Source of the DNA: Noviherbaspirillum saxi
Lineage (GTDB): Bacteria > Pseudomonadota > Gammaproteobacteria > Burkholderiales > Burkholderiaceae_D
Assembly (NCBI RefSeq): GCF_003591035.1
Contig: NZ_QYUO01000001.1
Location: 2,356,001 to 2,420,000, forward strand
Direction of reading: 5' to 3'
DNA: 64,000 nucleotides
A model generated the notes under the pieces. The model was not told the DNA's origin. It made no database searches and saw nothing but the letters and a program-made list of their open reading frames with translations. Within the stretch, counting starts at the first letter, position 1; every line of letters begins with the position of its first letter. Shown one piece after another: positions 37,287 to 44,648 of the stretch. Both the position numbers and the translations under genes were made by a program.

Positions 37287-37640
37287 ATGAGCACAGGAAC
37301 CTGCGACACCGACCTTGAAGAACTGATGCGCCTGGCGGATGCGGCGACGCCCGGGCCGTGGCAATGGTGGACAAGCAATAGCGTTCTTCGACTCTCCGGA
37401 GCCGATGGCAAGGATGGCGGAGTCCTATCGGCCGTCATGCACTCGAGCTGGCCAGACATACTCTGTAGCCCTGCCAATCAGGCGTTTATCGCCGCGGCCG
37501 ATCCGCTCGTGGTCGGATCCTTGATTGAACGCATCCAAGACCTGCAGCGCCTCCTCGATGTCGAGCGTGCCGAGAATTCTCGCCTTGAGGACGAACTTGC
37601 CGGCCTCCGTGCTGCGGCGCCAGCGAGAAAGGCGAATTGA
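37287..37640 (+). CDS. Prophage accessory protein (Ea22-like, 117 aa)
   Basis: Contains LMRLADAATPGPWQWWTSNS near the start and a C-terminal coiled coil (IERIQDLQRLLDVERAENSRLEDEL). The ATPGPW pattern with a trailing helix is common in lambdoid ead/Ea22-type accessory proteins. Function unknown. It is the first plus-strand gene after the attachment site. Confidence 0.6.
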   Translation: MSTGTCDTDLEELMRLADAATPGPWQWWTSNSVLRLSGADGKDGGVLSAVMHSSWPDILCSPANQAFIAAADPLVVGSLIERIQDLQRLLDVERAENSRLEDELAGLRAAAPARKAN

Positions 37641-37642
37641 CC

Positions 37643-38236
37643 ATGCACGCCGATATTGCATTTTCTGCCATGTTATTCGCCCGTGAGGTGCACAAGAACC
37701 AAGTTCGGAGATATACCGGCAACCCCTACTCCGATCATTTGGCCGAAGTCGCCGGCATCGTGGCGACTGCCGCGCACGCCTATCCACACCACATGCGTGA
37801 CCAGATGATTGCCGTCGCCTGGTTGCATGACTGCGTCGAAGATCAAGGAGTGCAGCACCATACCCTGATCGAGAAGTTTGGCATGCCAATAGCGGACGGC
37901 GTACGTTGGCTGTCTGACCTCGAGAAAGGCAACCGGCAGGAACGCAAGGCCGCAAGTCGCGCGCGGCTCGCTCGAGCGCCAGACTGGGTCCAGACGATCA
38001 AATGCGCCGATCTGATTAGCAACACATCCAGCATCGTCAAACACGATCCGACGTTTGCCGTGACTTACCTGCAAGAGAAACGCGAGTTGCTGGCCGTGCT
38101 GACCAATGTGGACATGGGCCTATGGCACTTGGCTGCCGCACAAGCGAACGTCCAAGCAATTTCAAAGAGAGAGAGAGAGAGAGAGAATGACAGAAAATCA
38201 GCCACGAAAGACATGGCTCTACTTCGGTTGCCATAG
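37643..38236 (+). CDS. HD-domain protein (MESH1/SpoT hydrolase-like)
   Basis: 197 residues from the ATG at 37643. The N-terminal part is an HD hydrolase: ARHVHKN-like segment at about 14, NPYSDHLAEVAGIV (His32), AWLHDCVEDQGV (His62, Asp63, Glu66, Asp67) and IKCADLISNTSSI. The HDxxED order is that of SpoT/MESH1 ppGpp hydrolases. No synthetase, TGS or ACT domain follows. The last 30 residues (KRERERENDRK) come from an AG microsatellite. It may reset alarmone levels during infection; its substrate is not proven. It overlaps the next gene by 50 bp. Confidence 0.72.
   Translation: MHADIAFSAMLFAREVHKNQVRRYTGNPYSDHLAEVAGIVATAAHAYPHHMRDQMIAVAWLHDCVEDQGVQHHTLIEKFGMPIADGVRWLSDLEKGNRQERKAASRARLARAPDWVQTIKCADLISNTSSIVKHDPTFAVTYLQEKRELLAVLTNVDMGLWHLAAAQANVQAISKRERERENDRKSATKDMALLRLP
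38166..38186 (+). repeat. (AG)10 microsatellite at gene overlap
   Basis: 21 bases of alternating A and G, ending directly before the ATG of the next gene. It encodes RERERE of the HD protein and also acts as the purine-rich ribosome binding site of the following gene. Gain of one AG unit, or loss of two, would fuse the HD protein in frame to the following protein. Confidence 0.85.
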
Positions 38237-38582
38237 AGAGCCCGGGCACTATCTGTTCGCGCCTGGGATGCGTCACATCTATGACCGCACTCTTCAAAAG
38301 CTTCAATACTTCGACGGCAAGCTGCCGTCTCAGAATGATACCACCGGCTATGTCGCCTCGATCTCTCGCTTGGGTGGCTGGGGAATGTCAGCGCTGGCCT
38401 TCTGGGATTATTCCGTCGACAAGCGCGGCGGTTGCAACAGCGTGTTCTATGCCCCGTCGCTGACGATCACACCAGAAGAACTCATGGCCGGCGCAAAGCA
38501 ACACTTTCCTGAAGTGTGGGCTCGGCTTCCTGAAGTCCGGCTTGCCGTCCCTCCCCTTCCCACACTGAGGCCAACAGCATGA
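38187..38582 (+). CDS. Prophage hypothetical protein (131 aa)
   Basis: Starts MTENQPRKTWLYFGCHREPGH, right after the AG repeat. A mixed alpha/beta protein with GHYLFAPGM and FWDYSVDKRGGCNSVFYAPSL segments. No family was recognised. Its frame stays open upstream through the microsatellite to 38106. It ends in an ATGA overlap with the next gene. Confidence 0.6.
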   Translation: MTENQPRKTWLYFGCHREPGHYLFAPGMRHIYDRTLQKLQYFDGKLPSQNDTTGYVASISRLGGWGMSALAFWDYSVDKRGGCNSVFYAPSLTITPEELMAGAKQHFPEVWARLPEVRLAVPPLPTLRPTA

Positions 38583-38959
38583 AAGTATTTGAGCTGAATG
38601 GCGTCTGGCTGGATTACTGGGTTGCGCGTGGCCATGACAAGATCGTTGCCCTGCCAATAGACGGCAGTCGGCAGGAAGTCGGCTTTGACTACATCCCGTG
38701 CTATTCCACGGATTGGAGTCTTGGCGGCCCGATCATCGAGCGGGGGAAAATTGTTTTGCTTCCGCCGCCAGCCCATGCGAAAGACTGCCAATGGTGCGCT
38801 TGCAGTGGCGCATACTTCGAGACGATCCACAGCATGGATGGCGCGCAAGAAGGTCCGACTCCGCTCATCGCTGGTATGCGTGCATTCGTGGTTGAGAAGT
38901 TTGGCGAAGAAGTCCCTCCTACCATAGTAGGAGATACCACCGATACAGCGGCAGATTGA
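38579..38959 (+). CDS. DUF2591-like phage protein (126 aa)
   Basis: The start MKVFELNGVWLDYWVARGH, the FDYIPCYSTDWSLGGPIIE block and MRAFVVEKFGEEV match my memory of DUF2591, an accessory family of lambdoid phages. Function unknown. Last of the four plus-strand accessory genes. Confidence 0.7.
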   Translation: MKVFELNGVWLDYWVARGHDKIVALPIDGSRQEVGFDYIPCYSTDWSLGGPIIERGKIVLLPPPAHAKDCQWCACSGAYFETIHSMDGAQEGPTPLIAGMRAFVVEKFGEEVPPTIVGDTTDTAAD

Positions 38960-39006
38960 TTGAAAAGGCTACGACAGCAGGAGGGATAGAACAAGGGCAG
39001 GGATTC

Positions 39007-39438
39007 TCATGCGGACGCCACATCGCGACGCACATCGATCACCAGCTCTTTGCCAAGCGCCTTCAATGCCTCTTGGATCGTGTCGATTTTTGTCGAGTGC
39101 GACAGATCCAAGAGGCGATTGACATCCTGCGGCCGAGTGCCAAGGCGCCGCGCCAACTCCGAAGGCTTTACACCTTGCGCCAACATCTCGTTGAGCAACA
39201 AAACCTTGGCAGATAGGCTCGCCGGAAGCTCGACAAACGGGAATTTCCCGCGCATCTTGCTTGGCAAAGGGACTGTCCGGCGATCCTCGAAATAAAACTC
39301 CATCGCCGTTGCCAGCGCATCGCGCGCCATTTCCATCGCTTCTTCTTCCGTGACGCCAGAAGTCAAAGCCTCCGGAATATCCGGAAACGACACACAAAAA
39401 CCGCCCTCGTCAGGCGTTAGATTTACTGGATAACGCAT
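39007..39438 (-). CDS. hicB: HicB-family antitoxin
   Basis: 143 residues from the ATG at 39438, which has ggag 5 bases upstream. The N-terminal half has the HicB RNase-H-like core: RYPVNLTPDEGGFCVSFPDIPEALTSG and EEEAMEMARDALATAME. The C-terminal half is an HTH (GVKPSELARRLGTRPQDVNRLLD) that should bind its own promoter. It neutralises the RNA-cutting toxin HicA. It is 60 bp downstream of hicA; toxin-first order is usual. Confidence 0.88.
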   Translation of the reverse strand: MRYPVNLTPDEGGFCVSFPDIPEALTSGVTEEEAMEMARDALATAMEFYFEDRRTVPLPSKMRGKFPFVELPASLSAKVLLLNEMLAQGVKPSELARRLGTRPQDVNRLLDLSHSTKIDTIQEALKALGKELVIDVRRDVASA

Positions 39439-39498
39439 ATGCACTCCATGGGTGCCGTGCTACATCGCGAGTCTTGGAAAGCCCCTTTCGGGGCCCTC

Positions 39499-39675
39499 CT
39501 ATTTGATTCCCAGCTGTTTCAGAATCGCCTGCCTTAGCCCCTTTGTTATTTCATGGCTGGGGTGCCTTGGCAGCGTGGTTTGCTTTCCATTTAGGTAGAC
39601 TTTCGTGTGACTTGCACCTTCTTTGAAAGTCGCCCCTTGGTCAGCGAGCCACCGTTTGAACTCGCTTTGCTTCAC
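39499..39675 (-). CDS. hicA: HicA-family mRNA interferase toxin
   Basis: 58 residues from a GTG at 39675 with a near-perfect gggagg site; the open frame reaches 39717. MKQSEFKRWLADQGATFKEG and then SHTKVYLNGKQTTLPRHPSHEITKG show the HicA double-stranded-RNA-binding-like fold with catalytic His23. It cleaves mRNA and arrests growth when free of HicB. Together with hicB it is a prophage cargo operon. Confidence 0.88.
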   Translation of the reverse strand: MKQSEFKRWLADQGATFKEGASHTKVYLNGKQTTLPRHPSHEITKGLRQAILKQLGIK

Positions 39676-39759
39676 CGCACCTCCCTTATTCGTTGAACAT
39701 GGAGATACTATAAACATTATTGTTTAATAATTCAATGATTTTTAAGCAATTTTGTTTAT

Positions 39760-40254
39760 TTATTGAGTCATATTTTCAGCAAAAATAAATGCTTGGCATG
39801 CCCTTCCAGCCGCAAATGCCTCTTCGACTTGGAGCTTCAGCGCATCAAGATCTCGTCCAATGTCTTCACGAACCAGCCGGCCTCCGGGATCGGCTGCATC
39901 GCTGCTGCCGGCGCTACGGGCTTCGGGCGTTCCGGAAGGCTGACCACAGATTGCGGGACCGACGCGCAGCCTGGGAGCACTGACAATAGAAGCGCGCACA
40001 CGACCCAACTCAAAATCATGAGCTTTCTGGATAAGGCGGTTGCTTTCACGGTTTTTCTCCCTTTCTGCTTCGTTTTCAGCATTGCGCTCAATGAGCGCCT
40101 TATTTTCGGCGGTGGCGCGTGCCGCGGCCGCTACCGCGCACTTGCCCTCTTCGATGTGGCCGCCCATGTAGAAGCCTGTAGCGAACAGGGCAATGCAGAA
40201 AGCGACCTTGGCAAACTTCAGCGCCGGTTCGATGAATGGCTTGAAAATATTCAT
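39760..40254 (-). CDS. Rz: Inner spanin Rz
   Basis: 164 residues. One N-terminal membrane anchor (FAKVAFCIALFATGFYMGGH) is followed by a long charged helix (TAENKALIERNAENEAEREKNRESNRLIQ). This is the i-spanin layout: anchored in the inner membrane, helix in the periplasm. With Rz1 it fuses the envelope membranes in the final lysis step. It starts in an ATGA overlap with the endolysin gene. Confidence 0.85.
   Translation of the reverse strand: MNIFKPFIEPALKFAKVAFCIALFATGFYMGGHIEEGKCAVAAAARATAENKALIERNAENEAEREKNRESNRLIQKAHDFELGRVRASIVSAPRLRVGPAICGQPSGTPEARSAGSSDAADPGGRLVREDIGRDLDALKLQVEEAFAAGRACQAFIFAENMTQ
39837..40019 (-). CDS. Rz1: Outer spanin Rz1, nested inside Rz
   Basis: 60 residues in a different frame, entirely within Rz. 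The signal MILSWVVCALLLSVLPGCAS has a lipobox with Cys18 as the lipidated residue, and the mature part is Pro-rich (PERPKPVAPAAAM), as in known o-spanins. An agaaag site lies upstream of the ATG at 40019; the open frame reaches 40091. Length and nesting match lambda-like Rz1. Confidence 0.82.
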   Translation of the reverse strand: MILSWVVCALLLSVLPGCASVPQSVVSLPERPKPVAPAAAMQPIPEAGWFVKTLDEILMR

Positions 40255-40901
40255 ATCAAAACTCCTATCGCGCGGGCGTAGATGTCCCGGCGCTCGGTCA
40301 TGCCATTGGTGCCACCATTGACGGCTTTGCTGATCGCGTCAATGTTGCCGGTATCAGCCAGGAAATTGAGATCGCGGCCAGCCGGATTCCCTTCGACCCA
40401 GAACCAGCCAAAAGACCGGCAGGCTATATCGGGACGCTCAATCAGTTCAGGCTGCGACACAAGATCAATGCCCAAGGCCGCGCCGCATTTAGCGTAGTTG
40501 CTTTTAAAGGTCAGATGGCCGGCGCCACCGCCCCGAAATTTCCAACCGTCGCCAGATTCCATCGGACCGTTTCCGTACCGGCCGGCGTATGCAATATTGG
40601 CAATCGTCTGCTGATCGGCTGAATGTTCCGCAGTGCGGCCGTAGCGGTATGCGTCCGTTTTTGTGAACCGGGTAACCTTGGACGTATTGAAGGTGCGCAG
40701 CAGTCCTTCCGGGCTGTAATTCAGATTTTCGCGAAGCTTCGACAGCCCTAACGTCTCATGCAAAATCTGGGAAAGAAAGGCCGCCTGACGCGCCGGTGTG
40801 TTGACGCTGAACTCCTGCATCGCAGCGCAAAGAGGTGTAAAAAAAGCCGCTAGGTGCGGCTTTACAGTAGGCCTGATGCGGATCAGATCGTCTTGTGTCA
40901 T
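40251..40901 (-). CDS. GH19-type endolysin
   Basis: 216 residues. The GH19 catalytic Glu is in SQILHETLGLSKL, followed by YSPEGLLRTFNTS and FRGGGAGHLTFKSNY. The last segment differs from the usual RGRGLIQLTGRANY: QLTG is replaced by HLTF. It should cut peptidoglycan glycan strands. No signal peptide is seen, so export depends on the holin encoded 4 bp overlapping upstream. Confidence 0.85.
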   Translation of the reverse strand: MTQDDLIRIRPTVKPHLAAFFTPLCAAMQEFSVNTPARQAAFLSQILHETLGLSKLRENLNYSPEGLLRTFNTSKVTRFTKTDAYRYGRTAEHSADQQTIANIAYAGRYGNGPMESGDGWKFRGGGAGHLTFKSNYAKCGAALGIDLVSQPELIERPDIACRSFGWFWVEGNPAGRDLNFLADTGNIDAISKAVNGGTNGMTERRDIYARAIGVLI

Positions 40902-41272
40902 ACCGTCTTCCTCACTTCCTCGGCCGCTTCGGCGATGTCCTTGCCGTTACGCTTGTGCAGCCATAGAGCTGCAGCGCGAGTCACCCACCAAGCCGGGGCC
41001 CCAACGAGCAGATATACCGCGCTACGGTTCTCGGCTAACGGGACGCTTGGCAGGTATGACACCAAGACATCAACCGCCAAGTCACCGAAAACCATGCTGG
41101 CAATTCCCGCGCATGCCAGCCGCACCACAAATTCCCGCTGATCGAATGTGCCGTCCGGCTTCACCGGGGGCAGCACGAAGTAAAGAAGCGCCGCACCTAT
41201 CATGCCAAGCCCTGCCTTCAATCCATAGAGTTTAAAAAATGCCAGCCCTGCCGCTTCGCCTGGTCCGTTCAT
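40898..41272 (-). CDS. Holin-like membrane protein (124 aa)
   Basis: Three predicted membrane helices (AGLGMIGAALLYFVLPP, LACAGIASMVFGDLAVDVLV, SAVYLLVGAPAWWVTRAAAL) and a charged C-terminus (KRNGKDIAEAAEEV). The position directly upstream of the endolysin with an ATGA overlap fits a class I holin. Sequence alone does not prove it. Confidence 0.7.
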   Translation of the reverse strand: MNGPGEAAGLAFFKLYGLKAGLGMIGAALLYFVLPPVKPDGTFDQREFVVRLACAGIASMVFGDLAVDVLVSYLPSVPLAENRSAVYLLVGAPAWWVTRAAALWLHKRNGKDIAEAAEEVRKTV

Positions 41273-41282
41273 GTGTGTCGCC

Positions 41283-41786
41283 TTATTGTTGTGGAGTCGT
41301 AAAAAAACCCGCCGAAGCGGGTTTGAGGATTGGAGATTTCGGGTAGTTACATTGTCGAAGGTCGTTTGGCGTCACCCGCGTTTTCTCGTCCGGATCGAGC
41401 AGCCATAACCCACCGGCACCGATCTGAGCGAAGTTGAGTTCGCTGCACCACCATTTGCTTTCATCCTGCCAGTTTTCCGATTGAAGAAACGGCAGACCGA
41501 ATGCGCCGGGGAAGTCATAGTCCTTGCCATGCTGCCGCTCGCCGAACTCGATAGCAGCATCGATGTCCGGTACCGGGACATACATGTCCTGGTAGTAGGC
41601 GACGCCCTGCATGGCCACGGCCTCATCGACAGCGCGGCAGCCGTGCGACATTGACGCCTCGTACGCGCGACCCCGGATGATGCTCATGGTATGACTCCAA
41701 CGACGAGAACCGGTGGCAATGGCAATCACTGGGCTGATCAGATTAGGCGGCCAGCGCGTTGTCGAACGTACAGTAATGATCTCCAT
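41283..41786 (-). CDS. Phage YiiX-like permuted papain-type protein (167 aa)
   Basis: The frame contains a His in RRWSHTMSII (about residue 32) and a Cys in KWWCSELNF, in the circularly permuted order His-then-Cys of the NlpC/P60-related YiiX/YebB (DUF830) class. The middle has DIDAAIEFGERQHGKDYD. It could be a peptidase or amidase that acts on the host envelope, or a virion-associated enzyme. The assignment is from motif order only. Confidence 0.65.
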   Translation of the reverse strand: MEIITVRSTTRWPPNLISPVIAIATGSRRWSHTMSIIRGRAYEASMSHGCRAVDEAVAMQGVAYYQDMYVPVPDIDAAIEFGERQHGKDYDFPGAFGLPFLQSENWQDESKWWCSELNFAQIGAGGLWLLDPDEKTRVTPNDLRQCNYPKSPILKPASAGFFTTPQQ

Positions 41787-41789
41787 GGG

Positions 41790-42356
41790 TCACCACACAA
41801 TCTCGTCAACTTGCACTTGTGTTGTTGCAGTCGCAAGTGCTGCCTTGAGCTGCTGCGACTTATTGAAGTTCGCCGTTCCCTGTGCCGCCATCGATGCATA
41901 GAACGTCTTGAAATGTTCGATGGTCGGCATCGGGATGATCGATTTATCCTTGGCCTTCCAGCCACCAGGGAAGTCCGGCGGGAAGGTGCCGAACAATGCA
42001 ATGTGACTGGCGGTCGATGCAATGTCTTTGAAGGACAGCGAATCGCAGGCAATCACCTTACCCTGGTGGGTGAACACGGTATTGTTTGCTTCCTCGCGCC
42101 ATTGATCGATCTGCGCGTTCTTCGCATCCTTAACTGATTGCGACACGGGCGGCGGATCTTTACGCACCAGCTGGCCATCGACATACAGGTAATCGCGGGC
42201 GGTAAAACCCTCGGGCACGTCAAGGTCGATAACCGCGAACTCACCTTGCACTTTGCAGAATACCGTTTCGCCCACGGTGTAGGTGTCGTCGGTTTCGACG
42301 ATGGTGTCCGCCAGTTCGTCGGCCAAGATAGTAGAACCGATAATAAGTAATCGCAT
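41790..42356 (-). CDS. Tail-fibre assembly-type protein (DUF4376-like)
   Basis: 188 residues. The N-terminal beta part (MRLLIIGSTILADELADT, then FAVIDLDVPEGFTARDYLY) is followed by NAQIDQWREEANNTVFTHQGKVIACDSLSFKDIA, the DUF4376 pattern. Such proteins usually cap the tail fibre or help it fold. It directly follows the fibre gene. Confidence 0.7.
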   Translation of the reverse strand: MRLLIIGSTILADELADTIVETDDTYTVGETVFCKVQGEFAVIDLDVPEGFTARDYLYVDGQLVRKDPPPVSQSVKDAKNAQIDQWREEANNTVFTHQGKVIACDSLSFKDIASTASHIALFGTFPPDFPGGWKAKDKSIIPMPTIEHFKTFYASMAAQGTANFNKSQQLKAALATATTQVQVDEIVW

Positions 42357-42359
42357 AAT

Positions 42360-44648
42360 TTAGACCTCGGCGAATTTGAAGCGGTAAAGGGTTGCATTCT
42401 TTCCAATTTGAACATCGTGATTTACGAGGCCGATCATTTCCGCGTTGCCCTGCACGATCGACCCGCTTTGCGGACTGCCGAATGAACCCTCGGCAAATTT
42501 GAACCCATCGCCGCGCATGACCCCGTGCCAGCGTTTAAGGCCCATGTTGGTAGAAATCGCTACGCGGCCATTAGACAATCCGATCGCCCCGCCGGACGCC
42601 CCGAACGTACCCTTCGAAAACGGCCCGAACGTAAGGTTGCCCGAAGCATCGATTGATATTTTCGTAAGATCAACAGAAACATCGTTGCTTGCGTTTGATT
42701 GGGCTACGCCTATCCGCTGATACGTGACGGATGAGGCGCCCGTACTATTCGAGAACGAAAAGGTTTGCCCGTTGAGTGGGTATTGGCCCGAGGCCGACGG
42801 TTCGAAACGATTCGACCCGATCGAAACGGTCGAGCCGCTTACCGCAAAACCCTTGTAGTGCGTTTTGGATCCGGACGCCGCATCAAGGTAATAAACAAGA
42901 CCTTTTCCGTCCAAGTCTGAAACGTTTTGCAAAGTGAATACGCGAGACGCGCCGGGCAAGGTCGAATCAATATTCCCGCTCAAAGAAAACGTTATTGCGT
43001 TTGTTTCTTTGTTCGCGGTAATGAGTTCAATTTTCGCCGTGTTCGCCGTTTGATACCCGGCTTGGACAATCGAGTTACTCGAAACGCGGAAAAAGACCCC
43101 GAGCATCGTAGTCGACGCGAGGGTTGATGTTGCGATAGCCGCCCACGTTGGCGTGCCGCCCGATGCAGGAAACTTCAGCAACCCGAACTTAATCGCGTTT
43201 GCGTCCTGGTAGTACGGAATCAAATAGCATTCCGCGTTACTTGTATCTTTACCGAGCGAAAAACAGTCGGGTAAGTGGGCCGAATTCGTGGTTATCAATC
43301 CGGTCGGGTCGCCGGCATCGCCGCCCCAAGTCAGCGTTGTCCCTGCGCGAACTACGCATCGCGCAATAGACCTCCAATACGAACCGTTGTTGTACCTGCC
43401 CTTTACCGCGGCGACGGTTGAATTAACCGCTACCGCCAAGTCGTAACCGTAGCTCGACGTCCCGGTATAACTTGATGTTTGAACCATTGCGCCCGCCGTA
43501 ATGGTCGTACCATTTGCGCCGCAATCAAAGCAAATGGCCTGTACCATTTGCGCCGCCGCGTTATACCCCAGTGCGACGACGTAACGATCATCTTGCACAA
43601 CTAAATGGCCGCCCCACGACGTAAGCGCCGATCCGTTATAAATTTGGGTTCGCGCGCCGACTGCAAGCGCCGCGCCAGCGGACCAATCAACAACAACGCC
43701 GTACGAGCCCGTTGTCGGCACGAACATGCGATTCGCGCCGAGCTTAACGCAGTAGGTCGTTTGAACGGATGATGCAGTTACCGCGTCTAGCACATACTCA
43801 TTGCCGACTGTTAGCGCAACGCCCGCCGGGTGTGAAACGTAGCGCACGCATGGAAGTGAAGCTTCGTTTTGATAAAACAGAAGCGAAATATTGTCGGAGA
43901 CATTAACAAGCGTTGCGCCATTCCAAGCCTTAAACCCCGCTTCCGCAGTTTGGAACCAAGGGTCCAAATTACCCTCGGTTTGCCATGCACCGGCCGCCGT
44001 CGTGATATTGGACAGACTGAACTTAACGCGGTCGTTTGGCAAGATTTGCCCGACGACTTGGCCAGCACCATTCAAGACGCCGATAGGGTATGAGCCGGCT
44101 ACGATAATGTCGAAATGCGGGCCGCCCTGGTCAAGCGTTGTAGCCGAGGGCAGTTGCACGTAGTAGCCGTAACCTGGCGCCGTCAAAACCTGCATACCTG
44201 GCGAGTCAGCGGTAAGCACCTTGTTCGCTGCAAGCGTTTCGGTGTTGGCTTCATTGATGCCGCTCCCCGATGCGCCAACAGCTTCCCATGTTGCCGGATC
44301 ATTGGCCGGATCGGTGTTGCTTACACCAGCCACGGTGTGGCGATACGTCTGGAAATCGCTCGGCGACCATACGGCCACCCCGAGAGCGTAATTAGTGCCA
44401 GATACCCATTGAACGGCACCGGCGACAGCGATGGCTGCAGCTGCAGCCGCCTCGGCAGTACTACGGCTAATAGCAGCCGCAGCAGCATCTTCGTTGGTCG
44501 CTGCCTGCTTGACTGTGACATCTGCTTGCAATGCATTCAACTCTGCGACATTGACCGCATCCCATGCAAGCCGTGCCTCGACATTTTCATTGAAGGTTGC
44601 GGCGTCTTGACCAGGAGACGGCGCGGTCGGTGGTGGTGTCAGTGCCAT
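42360..44648 (-). CDS. Tail fibre protein
   Basis: 762 residues. The N-terminal 70 carry phage-fibre repeats (Ala-rich ATNEDAAAAAISRSTAEAAAAAA) followed by a carbohydrate-binding-like WVSGTNYALGVAVW...TWEAVGA module. The long remainder is beta-rich, with many SGSxV, TYCVK and GSYGV elements and no enzymatic motif. It should bind the host surface and set specificity. The middle appears to have codon use different from its neighbours, which is common in fibres. Confidence 0.8.
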   Translation of the reverse strand: MALTPPPTAPSPGQDAATFNENVEARLAWDAVNVAELNALQADVTVKQAATNEDAAAAAISRSTAEAAAAAAIAVAGAVQWVSGTNYALGVAVWSPSDFQTYRHTVAGVSNTDPANDPATWEAVGASGSGINEANTETLAANKVLTADSPGMQVLTAPGYGYYVQLPSATTLDQGGPHFDIIVAGSYPIGVLNGAGQVVGQILPNDRVKFSLSNITTAAGAWQTEGNLDPWFQTAEAGFKAWNGATLVNVSDNISLLFYQNEASLPCVRYVSHPAGVALTVGNEYVLDAVTASSVQTTYCVKLGANRMFVPTTGSYGVVVDWSAGAALAVGARTQIYNGSALTSWGGHLVVQDDRYVVALGYNAAAQMVQAICFDCGANGTTITAGAMVQTSSYTGTSSYGYDLAVAVNSTVAAVKGRYNNGSYWRSIARCVVRAGTTLTWGGDAGDPTGLITTNSAHLPDCFSLGKDTSNAECYLIPYYQDANAIKFGLLKFPASGGTPTWAAIATSTLASTTMLGVFFRVSSNSIVQAGYQTANTAKIELITANKETNAITFSLSGNIDSTLPGASRVFTLQNVSDLDGKGLVYYLDAASGSKTHYKGFAVSGSTVSIGSNRFEPSASGQYPLNGQTFSFSNSTGASSVTYQRIGVAQSNASNDVSVDLTKISIDASGNLTFGPFSKGTFGASGGAIGLSNGRVAISTNMGLKRWHGVMRGDGFKFAEGSFGSPQSGSIVQGNAEMIGLVNHDVQIGKNATLYRFKFAEV

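Noticed and set aside
42400..44100. Idea that the tail fibre middle was recently acquired because its codon use looks different
   Set aside because: Judged by eye only; a codon-usage calculation would be needed to make it a finding.
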